Below are positions 7,498 to 16,655 of a stretch of 64,000 nucleotides of DNA, in pieces (position 1 is the stretch's first letter; every line of letters starts with the position of its first letter). The notes below the pieces were generated by a model. That model did no database searches, was not told the DNA's origin, and saw only the letters and a program-made list of their open reading frames with translations. Made by a program: the position numbers and the translations under genes. Source of the DNA: Pseudomonas mediterranea CFBP 5447 (GTDB taxonomy: Bacteria; Pseudomonadota; Gammaproteobacteria; Pseudomonadales; Pseudomonadaceae); contig NZ_KN322987.1 of the NCBI RefSeq assembly GCF_000774145.1, positions 188,756-252,755 of the forward strand, written 5' to 3'.

Positions 7498-9363
7498 CTA
7501 TTTCTGCGCCGTGGCCTTGTCCCAGCCCGGGATCTTGAACACCCAGAACGAGCCGCCCTGTGCCACCGGCTTGGTCAGCTCCGCCATGTCGCCGCCCCAC
7601 AACGGCACGGCACCGCCGTAACCGACGGTCACGCCGATGTACTGCTCGCCGTCCTGTTCCCAGGTGATGGGCGGGGAGACGATGCCGCTGCCGGTCTGGA
7701 ATTTCCACAGCTCCTTGCCGGTCCTGGCATCGAACGCCTTGAAGAAGCCGTCACCGGTGCCGGTGAACACCAGGTTGCCCTTGGTCGCCAGTACGCCGGC
7801 CCACAATGGCAACGGCTCCTTGTGCTCCCAGACCACCTTGCCGGTGCTGGGGTTCATCGCTCGCAGGCTGCCGACGTGATCGTCGTACATGCGCTTGATG
7901 CGGAAGCCCATGCCGAGGTAGGCCGAACCCTTCTTGTAGTTCACTTCCTCGGTCCAGTATTCCTCTTTCCACTGGTTGCCCGGGACGTAGAACAACCCGG
8001 TGTCCTGGCTGTACGCCATGGGGTTCCAGTTCTTGCCGCCCAGGAACGGCGGCGAGACTTCCACCGGCTTGCCCCGGGTTTCGCCGGGCAATGGCTTGGC
8101 CGGACGCTGGCCGGGGTTCTCCACGGGGCGACCGGTCTTGAGATCGATGTGGCTGGCCCAGGTGATGTTGTCGACGAAGGGGAACGCGTTCTGCAGCTTG
8201 CCGTTGTTACGGTCCACGACGTAGAAGAAGCCGTTGCGGTCGGCATGGGCGGTGGCCTTGATGACCTTGCCGTCCTTGTCCTTGTAGTCGAACAGCACCA
8301 GCTCGTTGTTGCCGGAGAAATCCCAGGCATCGTTGGGCGTGTGCTGGTAGAACCATTTCACTTCGCCCGTGCTCGGGTCGACGCCCACCTGGCCGGAGGT
8401 GTAGAGGCTGTCATAGTCGTGGGGGTTGCCATCCTTGGCCGTCCGGGCCCAGGTGTTCCAGGGTCCGGGGTTGCCCGCGCCGACGATGATGGTGTTGGTC
8501 TCGGGGTCGAAACTGGCGCTCTGCCAGGGCGCGCCGCCGCCGTGGCTCCAGGCTTCGACCTTGCCCGTCTCGGTGGTCTTGTCGTCGGGCCAGGAGGGCG
8601 CCTTCACGTCGCCGGTGGGGGTGCTGTCCTTGCCGTTGAGGCGGCCCATGTGGCCCTCGACGAAGGGACGCATCCAGACTTCCTCGCCCGTCTCGGGATC
8701 GCGGGCGAACAACTGCCCGACCACGCCGAATTCATCGCCGGAGCTGCCGTGGATCAGCAGCACCTTGCCGCTGGTCTTGTCCTTGATCAGCACCGGGGCG
8801 CCGGTCATGGTGTAGCCGCCGGCGTGATCGCCGAACTTCTTGTTCCATACGACCTTGCCGGTGTTTTTGTCCAGGGCGACCACGCGCGCATCGAGGGTGC
8901 CGAAGTAGATCTTGTCGCCATAGATGGCCGCGCCGCGATTGACCACGTCGCAGCACGGGCGAATGTTGTCCGGCAGCCGATGGTTGTAGGTCCACAGACG
9001 CTTGCCGGTCTTGGCGTCGAGGGCGAACACCCGCGAGTAGGAACCGGTGACGTAGACCACGCCGTCACTGACGATGGCCTGGGACTCCTGGCCGCGCTGC
9101 TTCTCGTCACCGAATGAGTAGGACCAGGCTGGAGTCAGCTTGAACACGTTCTTGTCGTTGACCTGGGCCAGCGGGCTCCAGCGCTGGGCGTTGGTGCCCA
9201 TGCCGTATTGGAGCACGTCCTTGGTGGTCAGGTGATCGTTGGCGATGTCTTCCCAACTGACCCCCGGCGCTGCGGCGCTGGCCAAGGGGCTCAGCGACAG
9301 ACTGCCGGCCAGCAGCAAGGCAACGGTCAGGGAGGAGAGGGCGGGTAGCGTTTTTATTCTCAT
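7498..9363 (-). CDS. pedE: PQQ-dependent alcohol dehydrogenase, calcium type (PedE/ExaA-like)
   Basis: A 621-residue periplasmic quinoprotein that oxidises alcohols to aldehydes and passes electrons to a c-type cytochrome. Signal peptide of about 31 residues; eight-bladed propeller with W-motif repeats; the vicinal disulphide next to PQQ is in RPCCDVVNRG; the catalytic aspartate is D348 in DAWDFSGNNE. The residue two places later is Ser (S350), the mark of calcium-dependent members; lanthanide enzymes have Asp there, as in the pedH product here. Divergent from pedF, its likely electron acceptor, with a shared 252-base promoter region. Confidence 0.92.
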   Translation of the reverse strand: MRIKTLPALSSLTVALLLAGSLSLSPLASAAAPGVSWEDIANDHLTTKDVLQYGMGTNAQRWSPLAQVNDKNVFKLTPAWSYSFGDEKQRGQESQAIVSDGVVYVTGSYSRVFALDAKTGKRLWTYNHRLPDNIRPCCDVVNRGAAIYGDKIYFGTLDARVVALDKNTGKVVWNKKFGDHAGGYTMTGAPVLIKDKTSGKVLLIHGSSGDEFGVVGQLFARDPETGEEVWMRPFVEGHMGRLNGKDSTPTGDVKAPSWPDDKTTETGKVEAWSHGGGAPWQSASFDPETNTIIVGAGNPGPWNTWARTAKDGNPHDYDSLYTSGQVGVDPSTGEVKWFYQHTPNDAWDFSGNNELVLFDYKDKDGKVIKATAHADRNGFFYVVDRNNGKLQNAFPFVDNITWASHIDLKTGRPVENPGQRPAKPLPGETRGKPVEVSPPFLGGKNWNPMAYSQDTGLFYVPGNQWKEEYWTEEVNYKKGSAYLGMGFRIKRMYDDHVGSLRAMNPSTGKVVWEHKEPLPLWAGVLATKGNLVFTGTGDGFFKAFDARTGKELWKFQTGSGIVSPPITWEQDGEQYIGVTVGYGGAVPLWGGDMAELTKPVAQGGSFWVFKIPGWDKATAQK

Positions 9364-9500
9364 GGTGGCAGTTCCCAGTGAAAGGTTTAGGCCCGACTAG
9401 GTTGGGTCGCGCCGGGGCTCGCCGATACGGAAAAAGTCCCGCCTTTGCCGGGAAGACTTCCCGAACCGCCTGTCTTTGCGACCTGCGTCGGATGGGCTGC

Positions 9501-9564
9501 TACCAAGGAACTAGAACCCGACCACCAAAGCAGCATTCGGCTGGCACGGCACGGTTCCTAAGAT
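9501..9564 (+). promoter_or_regulatory. Bipartite ped promoter upstream of pedF (and pedE)
   Basis: TACCAAGGAACTAG (9501-9514) is followed after 32 bases (start to start) by GCATTCG (9533-9539) and by a -10-like TAAGAT (9559-9564). The same order and spacing recur before pedI and pqqA. Lies about 100 bases before the pedF ATG; it may also serve the divergent pedE. Confidence 0.6.
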
Positions 9565-9615
9565 GACGGCACGGCCTCTGTAGAGAGGTCAGCGTGCAAT
9601 CCAGAGGGCATAACA

Positions 9616-10077
9616 ATGACAACAAAACGCAACGCCATCATCGCTACCGCTTTGCTGATGGGGCTGACCGGCGCAGGCTCCGTGTGGGCCCATGGCAACG
9701 TAGTGCCCCAGGCAGTGGAGACCAAGGGCCTGACCCCGATCAAGGACACCGGCGTCGCGTTGGATGGCGACGGCTGGGCTTCCGTGAACCCTTACCGCAC
9801 CTCGCCCGAGCATGACCGGGCGGTGGAGATCGGCGCGTCGGCCTACAACCAGAACTGTGCCGCGTGCCACGGCCTGGAAGCCAAGTCTGGTGGGATCGCG
9901 CCCGACCTGCGCATGTTGGACGCCGCTGAAGCCGGCGATGAGTGGTTCGTCGAGCGGGTGCGCCACGGCGCGGTGCGCGACGGCCGGGTCTACATGCCGA
10001 AAATGGCCGATTACCTGAGCCAGGAAGCTCTTTGGGCGGTGCGCACTTACCTTGACAGCGTGCACGTCGAGGAGTGA
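9616..10077 (+). CDS. pedF: Cytochrome c550, electron acceptor of the quinoprotein dehydrogenase
   Basis: A 153-residue periplasmic monohaem cytochrome with signal peptide (to GSVWA). The haem-binding site is C81-A-A-C84-H85; a likely axial Met is in RVYMPKMADY. It carries electrons from PedE/PedH to the respiratory chain. An ATG at 9616 follows a purine-rich site. The downstream binding-protein gene starts 6 bases after the stop, so pedF is first in a four-gene operon. Confidence 0.9.
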   Translation: MTTKRNAIIATALLMGLTGAGSVWAHGNVVPQAVETKGLTPIKDTGVALDGDGWASVNPYRTSPEHDRAVEIGASAYNQNCAACHGLEAKSGGIAPDLRMLDAAEAGDEWFVERVRHGAVRDGRVYMPKMADYLSQEALWAVRTYLDSVHVEE

Positions 10078-10082
10078 TCGCC

Positions 10083-10958
10083 ATGCGCCTGTTCGCGTGG
10101 GTAATCTGCAGCGTGCTGCTGTGTAGCCAGGCCGTGCAGGCGCAAGTGCGCAGCTACGACCAGATGATCGCCGCCGGTGAGTTGAAGGTGGCGGTCTACA
10201 AGGACTTTGCGCCGTACAGCTTCGAAGCCGACGGTCAGCCCAAGGGCGTCGATGTGGAGCTGGCCCGGGCCCTGGCGAAGGCGCTGGGTGTGCGCCTGAA
10301 ACTGATCTGGGCGCCGCCCGGCGAGAAGTTGGACGACGACCTGCGCGATTACATCTGGCGCAGCAGTCCGCTGCACGACCGTCAACTGGCCGACCTGATG
10401 ATGCGCGTGCCCTACGATCACGATTATGTGCAAAGACGCAACGACGTCGGTGAACTGGAAAACGCCCAGGTGGTGATGTTCGGTCCTTACCAGCAGGAGT
10501 GTTGGCAGGTGGCCTATGACCGCCGTCGATTGGACTCGGTGGGCAGCGTCGCGGTGTTCCAGCAGCATCCCATCGGGGTCGAAGTCGACAGTGTGCCGTC
10601 GTTCTACCTGACGTCGGTGTTCAACGGCATGCTCAGCGCCAGGACCCATCACTACCCCAGCGTTGCCCAGGCATTCAAGGCCATGCAGGCGGGGCAGGTC
10701 GACGCCGTTATGGCTATGCGCGGCGAGGTCGACTGGCAGGTCCACGAGGCGGCCGATCCGCAACTGGCGCTCGCGGAAAATGCCTACCCGAACATGGGCA
10801 AGCAGCGCTGGGAGATCGGTATGGCGGTGCATGAAAGCAACCGGCAACTGGCCTATGCGGTGGAGGAGGCGCTGGAAGGCCTCATCCGCGACGGTAGCCT
10901 CAAGGCCGTCTATGCCCATTACGGCCTGCGTTACGACGTGCCGGAGATGTATCAATAG
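10083..10958 (+). CDS. Quinoprotein-associated periplasmic binding protein (MxaJ/PedG-like)
   Basis: A 291-residue solute-binding-protein-3-type protein with signal peptide (to CSQAVQA) and typical SBP motifs: LKVAVYKDFAPYSFEADGQP, GVDVELARALAKALG, and a late ALEGLIRDGSLKAVYAHYGL. Such MxaJ-type proteins accompany PQQ dehydrogenases without a partner ABC permease and probably help maturation or cytochrome interaction. ATG 10083 is chosen for the signal peptide; an upstream in-frame ATG (10074) overlaps the end of pedF. The next gene begins 10 bases after the stop. Confidence 0.8.
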   Translation: MRLFAWVICSVLLCSQAVQAQVRSYDQMIAAGELKVAVYKDFAPYSFEADGQPKGVDVELARALAKALGVRLKLIWAPPGEKLDDDLRDYIWRSSPLHDRQLADLMMRVPYDHDYVQRRNDVGELENAQVVMFGPYQQECWQVAYDRRRLDSVGSVAVFQQHPIGVEVDSVPSFYLTSVFNGMLSARTHHYPSVAQAFKAMQAGQVDAVMAMRGEVDWQVHEAADPQLALAENAYPNMGKQRWEIGMAVHESNRQLAYAVEEALEGLIRDGSLKAVYAHYGLRYDVPEMYQ

Positions 10959-10968
10959 GAGCGCAGGG

Positions 10969-11727
10969 ATGAAATGGCTCGCGTGTTGCCTGCTGGGGTT
11001 CGGCCTGCCGATGATGACGCTGGCAGCGGTCGATCCGGGAAAGGACCCGGTTCCATCGGTGATGTGGGCGTTCTATCACAAGCAGCTGCTGGGCGACGCG
11101 CCGTTCGTGTTCGACGAGCGGGTCCGGCTGCTGGCGCCGCCCTTTGCCGAGGATGCCCGCCAGGTGCCGCTGGAAATCGACGCCCGCGCCTTTGCCGGCG
11201 ACGTGGTCCGGGTACTGGTCTGGGCGGAACTGAATCCGTTGCCCAGGATCGTCGACTTCCAACCGGGCGAGCGGGTGTTGCCCTGGCTGTCGATCCGCAT
11301 CCGCATCGAGCAAGCCACGCCATTGCGCGCCGCCGTACAGACCCGCGACGGCCTCTGGCACATCGGCTCGACCCTGATCGACGCGGCCGGTGGCGGTTGT
11401 ACCGCGCCGAGCGTGGTGCGCACCCAGCCGGGCTGGGAGGAACACCTGGGCGAAGTGCTCGGCGCCCGTTATCCCCGGGGCGACAGCAGCCGCCTGCGGG
11501 TGCAGGTGGCCCATCCGATGGACAACGGCCTGGTGAGCGGCATTCCTGAATTCTTCCTCAACCAGGCCCAATTGCTCGACGCCGACGGTCAGGTGCTGGC
11601 GCGCCTGGAGCTGTTCCCGGCGGTCAGCGAAAACCCCAACCTGGGCTTCGACGTACAAGGCCCCGGACAGACCCGCCTGATGTTGCGCGACAACAGCGGC
11701 AATCAATTCGAGGCGGCGATCCCCTGA
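10969..11727 (+). CDS. Quinoprotein dehydrogenase-associated SoxYZ-like carrier
   Basis: A 252-residue exported protein (signal peptide MKWLACCLLGFGLPMMTLA). An N-terminal SoxY-like half (VPLEIDARAFAGDVVRVLVWAELNPLP, with GGGCTAPS around residue 143 recalling the SoxY swinging-arm GGCG) is followed by a SoxZ-like immunoglobulin half (LRVQVAHPMDNGL, FLNQAQLLDADG). The Cys in GGGC may carry a thiol-bound adduct. Start at 10969 follows GAGCGCAGGG; a longer frame upstream overlaps the previous gene and is rejected. It lies between the binding protein and the MBL-fold hydrolase, a conserved trio of unknown chemistry. Confidence 0.75.
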   Translation: MKWLACCLLGFGLPMMTLAAVDPGKDPVPSVMWAFYHKQLLGDAPFVFDERVRLLAPPFAEDARQVPLEIDARAFAGDVVRVLVWAELNPLPRIVDFQPGERVLPWLSIRIRIEQATPLRAAVQTRDGLWHIGSTLIDAAGGGCTAPSVVRTQPGWEEHLGEVLGARYPRGDSSRLRVQVAHPMDNGLVSGIPEFFLNQAQLLDADGQVLARLELFPAVSENPNLGFDVQGPGQTRLMLRDNSGNQFEAAIP

Positions 11728-11742
11728 CCCAAGGAGCGCGCC

Positions 11743-12669
11743 ATGCGCTGGATGCTATTGATCTGCTTGTGCCTGCCGGTGTGGTCCGGCGCGGCGGACT
11801 ATTCGCTCAAGCCCCGGCAGATTGCCGAGGACACGTGGCTGCTGGAGGGCAGCACCGAGAATTTCGCCAAGGCCAACGGCGGCAACATCGTCAACACCGG
11901 CTTTATCGTCACCGATGCCGGCGTGGTGGTGATCGACACCGGGCCGTCGAAGCGCTACGGGGAAGCCCTGCGCCAGGCCATCGCGGCGACCACGGACAAA
12001 CCGCTGGTCCAGGTACTGCTGACCCATCATCATCCGGACCATGTGCTGGGCAACCAGGCCTTCAGCGACGTCCCTATCGGCGCGCTGGCAGGTACCACGG
12101 ACCTGCTCCGTCAGCAGGGCGACGCCATGGCGGAGAACATGTACCGGTTGGTGGGCGACTGGATGCGTGGCACCGAGGTGGTGCTGCCGACCCAAACCGT
12201 GGTTCCCGGTACGCTGAAGGTGGGCAATCATTCGTTGCGGCTGTTGCAACTGGCCGGGCACACCGGGGCCGACCTGGCGATATTCGACGAAACCACCGGC
12301 GTGCTGTTCGCCGGTGACCTGGTGTTCTACGAACGGGCCCTGACCACGCCAAACAGCCCGGGATTGGAGGTGTGGCTCAAGGACCTGGACACCTTGCAGG
12401 CCTTGCCCTGGAAACTGATCGTCCCCGGCCATGGCCCGGTGGCGAGCGATACCCGGCCCTTCGCGCAGATGCGCGACTACCTGGGCTGGCTCGACCAATT
12501 GATGCGCGACGGCGCCACCCGTGGCGACGACATGGCCGAGATGATCCGCAGCCCCATTCCCGAGCGCTTTGCCGGCATCAGCCTGAGCCGTTATGAGCTG
12601 ATCCGCAGTGTCAGTCATTTGTATCCGCGGTATGAGCGGGTGGGGATGAAGCGGGTGGATGCCAAATAG
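11743..12669 (+). CDS. Metallo-beta-lactamase-fold hydrolase, quinoprotein relay type
   Basis: A 308-residue exported protein (signal peptide MRWMLLICLCLPVWSGA). The zinc-binding signature HHHPDHVLGNQ, then GHTGADLAIFDE, FAGDLVFYERA and PGHGPV are all present, so the binuclear metal site looks complete. This family (quinoprotein relay zinc metallohydrolases) accompanies the SoxYZ-like carrier; it may release an adduct from the carrier cysteine, but the reaction is not known. Last gene of the pedF operon; a 130-base inverted repeat follows. Confidence 0.8.
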   Translation: MRWMLLICLCLPVWSGAADYSLKPRQIAEDTWLLEGSTENFAKANGGNIVNTGFIVTDAGVVVIDTGPSKRYGEALRQAIAATTDKPLVQVLLTHHHPDHVLGNQAFSDVPIGALAGTTDLLRQQGDAMAENMYRLVGDWMRGTEVVLPTQTVVPGTLKVGNHSLRLLQLAGHTGADLAIFDETTGVLFAGDLVFYERALTTPNSPGLEVWLKDLDTLQALPWKLIVPGHGPVASDTRPFAQMRDYLGWLDQLMRDGATRGDDMAEMIRSPIPERFAGISLSRYELIRSVSHLYPRYERVGMKRVDAK

Positions 12670-12683
12670 CAGGGAAGATGAAA

Positions 12684-12813
12684 CCTGTGGCGAGGGGATT
12701 CATCCCCGCTGGGCTGCGCAGCAGCCCCAAAAATAGTCCAGTCGCCACAAAGTCGGAATGCTTAAAAAGGGGGCCGCTTCGCAGCCCAGCGGGGATAAAT
12801 CCCCTCGCCACAA
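12684..12813. repeat. Long inverted repeat, second family
   Basis: CCTGTGGCGAGGGGATTCATCCCCGC at the left is mirrored at the right; inner arms GGGCTGCGCAGCAGCCCC and GGGGCCGCTTCGCAGCCC. It lies between the hydrolase gene and the pedH promoter and could end the upstream transcript. Confidence 0.85.
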
Positions 12814-12837
12814 GGGTTTGTACGTGTCTCTTACATG

Positions 12838-12875
12838 TACCAAGGAACTAGAAAACTCAACACAGCGTGCAATTG
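12838..12875 (+). promoter_or_regulatory. pedH upstream box
   Basis: The 16 bases TACCAAGGAACTAGAA are identical to those upstream of pedF. After 31 bases comes GCAATTG, a weaker form of the GCATTCG element. About 106 bases separate the box from the pedH ATG, the same distance as at pedF. Confidence 0.55.
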
Positions 12876-12957
12876 TTGGCGGCGGCTCCGAGCCCAAGAA
12901 TCTGTGGCAGACCGGGAAAATTTCCCGGGTATAACAATAACCGCAGAGGTAGCCGTC

Positions 12958-14733
12958 ATGACTCATCCCGCACGTCGCCAACCCTTCGCCGTGAGCCTGC
13001 TGCTCAGTGCCATGCTGCTGTCGGGGTCGGCCCTGGCCGCCGTGACCGATCAGGAAATTCTCCAGGACCCGAAAAACCCGCAACAGGTCGTCACCAACGG
13101 CCTCGGCGTCCAGGGCCAGCGCTACAGCCCGCTCGATACCCTCAATGTCAACAACGTCAAGGACCTGCGGCCGGTCTGGGCGTTCTCCTTCGGCGGCGAA
13201 AAACAACGCGGCCAGCAGGCCCAGCCGATGATCAAGGATGGGGTGATGTACCTCACCGGATCCTATTCGCGGGTGTTCGCGGTGGACGCCCGAACCGGCA
13301 AGAAACTCTGGCAGTACGACGCGCGCCTGCCCGATGACATCCGTCCCTGCTGTGACGTGATCAACCGTGGCGTGGCGTTGTACGGTGACCTGGTGTTCTT
13401 CGGCACCCTCGATGCCAAGCTGGTCGCCTTGAACAAGGACACCGGCAAAGTTGTCTGGAGCAAGAAAGTCGCCGACCACAAGGAAGGCTACTCCATCAGC
13501 GCCGCGCCCATCGTCGTCAACGGCAAGCTGATTACCGGCGTGGCGGGCGGCGAGTTCGGCGTGGTGGGCCAGATCAGCGCCTTCGATCCGAAAAACGGTG
13601 AGCTGCTGTGGACTCGTCCGACCGTGGAAGGGCACATGGGCTACGTCTACAAGGACGGCAAGGCGGTCGAGAATGGCATCTCCGGTGGCGAGGCCGGCAA
13701 GACCTGGCCGGGGGACCTCTGGAAAACCGGCGGCGCTGCACCGTGGCTGGGCGGCTACTACGATCCGGAAACCAACCTGCTGCTGTTCGGCACCGGCAAC
13801 CCGGCCCCGTGGAACTCCCACCTGCGTCCTGGCGACAACCTCTATTCCTCGTCGCGCCTGGCCCTGAATCCGGACGACGGCAGCATCAAGTGGCACTTCC
13901 AGAGCACGCCCCACGACGGCTGGGACTATGACGGCGTCAACGAGCTGATCTCCTTCAACTACAAGGAAGGCGGCAAGGACATCAAGGCGGCGGCCACCGC
14001 CGACCGTAACGGCTTCTTCTACGTGCTCGATCGCACCAACGGCAAGTTCATCCGTGGCTTCCCGTTCGTCGACAAGATCACCTGGGCCAGCGGCCTGGAC
14101 AAGGACGGTCGGCCGATCTACAACGAGGCCAGCCGTCCGGGCGCGCCGGGCAGTGAAGCCAAGGGCAGTTCGGTGTTCGTCGCCCCGGCGTTCCTCGGCG
14201 CGAAAAATTGGATGCCGATGGCCTACAACCAGGACACCGGGCTGTTCTACGTGCCGTCCAACGAGTGGGGCATGGACATCTGGAACGAAGGTATCGCCTA
14301 CAAGAAGGGCGCGGCGTTCCTCGGCGCGGGGTTCACCATCAAGCCGCTGAACGAGGACTACATCGGCGTGCTGCGGGCCATCGATCCGAAGACCGGCAAG
14401 GAAGTCTGGCGCCACAAGAACTTCGCGCCGCTGTGGGGCGGGGTACTGACCACCAAGGGCAACCTGGTGTTCACCGGTACGCCTGAAGGTTTCCTCCAGG
14501 CCTTCAACGCCAAGACCGGGGAAAAGGTCTGGGAATTCCAGACCGGTTCCGGCGTGCTCGGCTCGCCGATTACCTGGGAAATGGACGGCGAGCAGTACGT
14601 CTCCGTGGTGTCCGGCTGGGGCGGTGCGGTACCGCTGTGGGGCGGTGAAGTGGCCAAGCGCGTTAAGGACTTCAACCAGGGTGGGATGCTCTGGACCTTC
14701 AAGCTGCCGAAGGATCTGGTAGCCAAGCGCTGA
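12958..14733 (+). CDS. pedH: PQQ-dependent alcohol dehydrogenase, lanthanide type (PedH-like)
   Basis: A 591-residue periplasmic quinoprotein, signal peptide to GSALA. PQQ-side vicinal cysteines in RPCCDVINRG; catalytic D323 and, two residues on, D325 in DGWDYDGVNE. This extra aspartate is the diagnostic ligand for La-Ce-Pr-Nd type lanthanides in PedH/XoxF enzymes. ATG 12958 is preferred over a frame start at 12835 because the signal peptide begins there and the upstream part covers the promoter box. With pedE it forms the Ca/Ln pair for volatile alcohols and aldehydes. Confidence 0.92.
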   Translation: MTHPARRQPFAVSLLLSAMLLSGSALAAVTDQEILQDPKNPQQVVTNGLGVQGQRYSPLDTLNVNNVKDLRPVWAFSFGGEKQRGQQAQPMIKDGVMYLTGSYSRVFAVDARTGKKLWQYDARLPDDIRPCCDVINRGVALYGDLVFFGTLDAKLVALNKDTGKVVWSKKVADHKEGYSISAAPIVVNGKLITGVAGGEFGVVGQISAFDPKNGELLWTRPTVEGHMGYVYKDGKAVENGISGGEAGKTWPGDLWKTGGAAPWLGGYYDPETNLLLFGTGNPAPWNSHLRPGDNLYSSSRLALNPDDGSIKWHFQSTPHDGWDYDGVNELISFNYKEGGKDIKAAATADRNGFFYVLDRTNGKFIRGFPFVDKITWASGLDKDGRPIYNEASRPGAPGSEAKGSSVFVAPAFLGAKNWMPMAYNQDTGLFYVPSNEWGMDIWNEGIAYKKGAAFLGAGFTIKPLNEDYIGVLRAIDPKTGKEVWRHKNFAPLWGGVLTTKGNLVFTGTPEGFLQAFNAKTGEKVWEFQTGSGVLGSPITWEMDGEQYVSVVSGWGGAVPLWGGEVAKRVKDFNQGGMLWTFKLPKDLVAKR

Positions 14734-14763
14734 GTTGACCTGGCACTCACTGTAGGTGCCAGA

Positions 14764-14856
14764 CCTGTGGGAGCGAGCCTGCTCGCGATGGGGCCTTGAC
14801 CTTCAACATCGAGGTTGATTGATCCGCCGCCATCGCGAGCAGGCTCGCTCCCACAA
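14764..14856. repeat. REP doublet
   Basis: Inverted pair of the REP core 30 bases after pedH, ahead of the pedI promoter. Confidence 0.9.
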
Positions 14857-14888
14857 AAAAGTCCAACCGAAGATTGCAGCAAACCTAC

Positions 14889-14953
14889 GACCAAATAACG
14901 AGAGCCCCTCCTGCCAACGACGCATTCGTCTGGCCGGCGGGGCTCTCTACCAT
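14889..14953 (+). promoter_or_regulatory. Putative pedI promoter with bipartite site
   Basis: GACCAAATAACGAG (14889) and GCATTCG (14922-14928) are 33 bases apart, then TACCAT (14948-14953) as a possible -10, 26 bases after the GCATTCG start. This matches the pedF and pqqA layouts although the first box is degenerate. The pedI ATG is about 50 bases further on. Confidence 0.5.
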
Positions 14954-15002
14954 CGGCCTATCGCCTGTCCCGTGACAGGCATCGACCAGGCAGAGGCCCA
15001 TC

Positions 15003-16523
15003 ATGATCTACGCACAACCCGGAACCCCAGGCGCCGTCGTTTCCTTCAAGCCGCGCTATGGCAACTTCATCGGTGGCGAATTCGTCGCGCCGGTTCATGG
15101 CGAATATTTCACCAATACATCACCGGTCAACGGCCAGGTGATCGCCGAATTCCCGCGCTCCAGCGCCGCCGACATCGACAAGGCCCTGGATGCCGCCCAT
15201 GCCGCCGCGGATGCCTGGGGCAAGACGTCGGTGCAGGACCGCTCCCTGGTGCTGCTGAAAATCGCCGACCGTATCGAACAGAACCTGGAAATCCTCGCCG
15301 TCAGCGAAACCTGGGACAACGGCAAGGCCGTACGTGAAACCATCAACGCCGACGTCCCGCTGGCGGCCGATCATTTCCGTTATTTCGCCGGTTGCATCCG
15401 TGCCCAGGAAGGTGGCGCGGCCGAGATCAACGAGTTGACCACGGCCTACCATTTCCATGAGCCGCTGGGCGTGGTCGGGCAGATCATCCCGTGGAACTTC
15501 CCTTTGCTGATGGCCGCCTGGAAACTCGCCCCGGCCCTGGCCGCCGGCAACTGCATCGTGCTCAAGCCGGCGGAACAGACGCCGCTGTCGATCATGGTCT
15601 TTGCCGAGCTGATCGCCGACCTGCTGCCGGCCGGTGTGTTGAACATCGTCCATGGTTTCGGTCGCGAAGCCGGTGAAGCCCTGGCAACCAGCAAGCGCAT
15701 CGCCAAGATCGCCTTCACCGGCTCGACCCCGGTGGGCTCGCACATCATGAAGTGCGCCGCCGAGAACATCATCCCGTCCACCGTGGAGCTGGGCGGCAAG
15801 TCGCCGAACATCTTCTTCGAAGACATCATGCAGGCCGAGCCGGCGTTCATCGAGAAGGCGGCCGAAGGCCTGGTGCTGGCGTTCTTCAACCAGGGTGAAG
15901 TCTGCACCTGCCCATCCCGCGCCCTGGTGCAGGAGTCGATCTATGCGCCGTTCATGGCCGAAGTCATGAAGAAGATCACCCAGATCAAGCGCGGCAACCC
16001 ACTGGACACCGAGACCATGGTCGGCGCCCAGGCGTCCGAGCAGCAATACGACAAGATCCTTTCGTACCTGGACATCGCCCGCGAGGAGGGTGCCGAACTG
16101 CTGACCGGCGGCGCGGCCGAGCGTCTGGAGGGGGACTTGTCGAGCGGTTATTACATCCAGCCGACCCTGCTCAAGGGCCACAACAAGATGCGTGTGTTCC
16201 AGGAGGAAATCTTCGGCCCGGTGGTGGGCGTGACCACCTTCAAGGACGAAGCCGAAGCCCTGGCGATCGCCAACGACAGTGAGTTCGGCCTCGGCGCCGG
16301 CCTGTGGACCCGCGACATCAACCGCGCCTACCGCATGGGCCGGGCGATCAAGGCCGGTCGCGTCTGGACCAACTGCTACCACCTGTATCCGGCGCACGCC
16401 GCGTTCGGCGGCTACAAGAAGTCCGGCGTAGGCCGTGAAACCCACAAGATGATGCTCGATCACTACCAGCAGACCAAGAACCTTCTGGTGAGCTATGACA
16501 TCAATCCGCTGGGCTTTTTCTAA
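15003..16523 (+). CDS. pedI: NAD-dependent aldehyde dehydrogenase, PedI/ExaC-like
   Basis: A 506-residue cytoplasmic ALDH family enzyme that oxidises the aldehydes made by PedE/PedH. Rossmann and active-site motifs: IIPWNFPLLMAAWKLAPALA, FTGSTPVGSHI, the general-base Glu in VELGGKSPNIFF, and the catalytic Cys in NQGEVCTCPSR (two cysteines close together, as in ExaC-type ALDHs). No signal peptide. Placed between pedH and the orphan pqqA, as its P. putida counterpart sits after pedH. Confidence 0.9.
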   Translation: MIYAQPGTPGAVVSFKPRYGNFIGGEFVAPVHGEYFTNTSPVNGQVIAEFPRSSAADIDKALDAAHAAADAWGKTSVQDRSLVLLKIADRIEQNLEILAVSETWDNGKAVRETINADVPLAADHFRYFAGCIRAQEGGAAEINELTTAYHFHEPLGVVGQIIPWNFPLLMAAWKLAPALAAGNCIVLKPAEQTPLSIMVFAELIADLLPAGVLNIVHGFGREAGEALATSKRIAKIAFTGSTPVGSHIMKCAAENIIPSTVELGGKSPNIFFEDIMQAEPAFIEKAAEGLVLAFFNQGEVCTCPSRALVQESIYAPFMAEVMKKITQIKRGNPLDTETMVGAQASEQQYDKILSYLDIAREEGAELLTGGAAERLEGDLSSGYYIQPTLLKGHNKMRVFQEEIFGPVVGVTTFKDEAEALAIANDSEFGLGAGLWTRDINRAYRMGRAIKAGRVWTNCYHLYPAHAAFGGYKKSGVGRETHKMMLDHYQQTKNLLVSYDINPLGFF

Positions 16524-16544
16524 CTTTCGGAAACAGCGCTGAAC

Positions 16545-16636
16545 CCTGTGGGAGCGAGCCTGCTCGCGATGAAGCCGGATCAGTCGACAGTTGTGTTGGC
16601 CGACCTGCCGCCATCGCGAGCAGGCTCGCTCCCACA
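16545..16636. repeat. REP doublet
   Basis: Inverted pair of the REP core between pedI and the pqqA promoter. Confidence 0.9.
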
Positions 16637-16655
16637 TTTGATGTGTAGAACCTGC

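Noticed and set aside
12835..12957. Upstream start for pedH at 12835
   Set aside because: It would place the TACCAAGG box and a non-signal-like 41 residues in the coding region; ATG 12958 begins a normal signal peptide.
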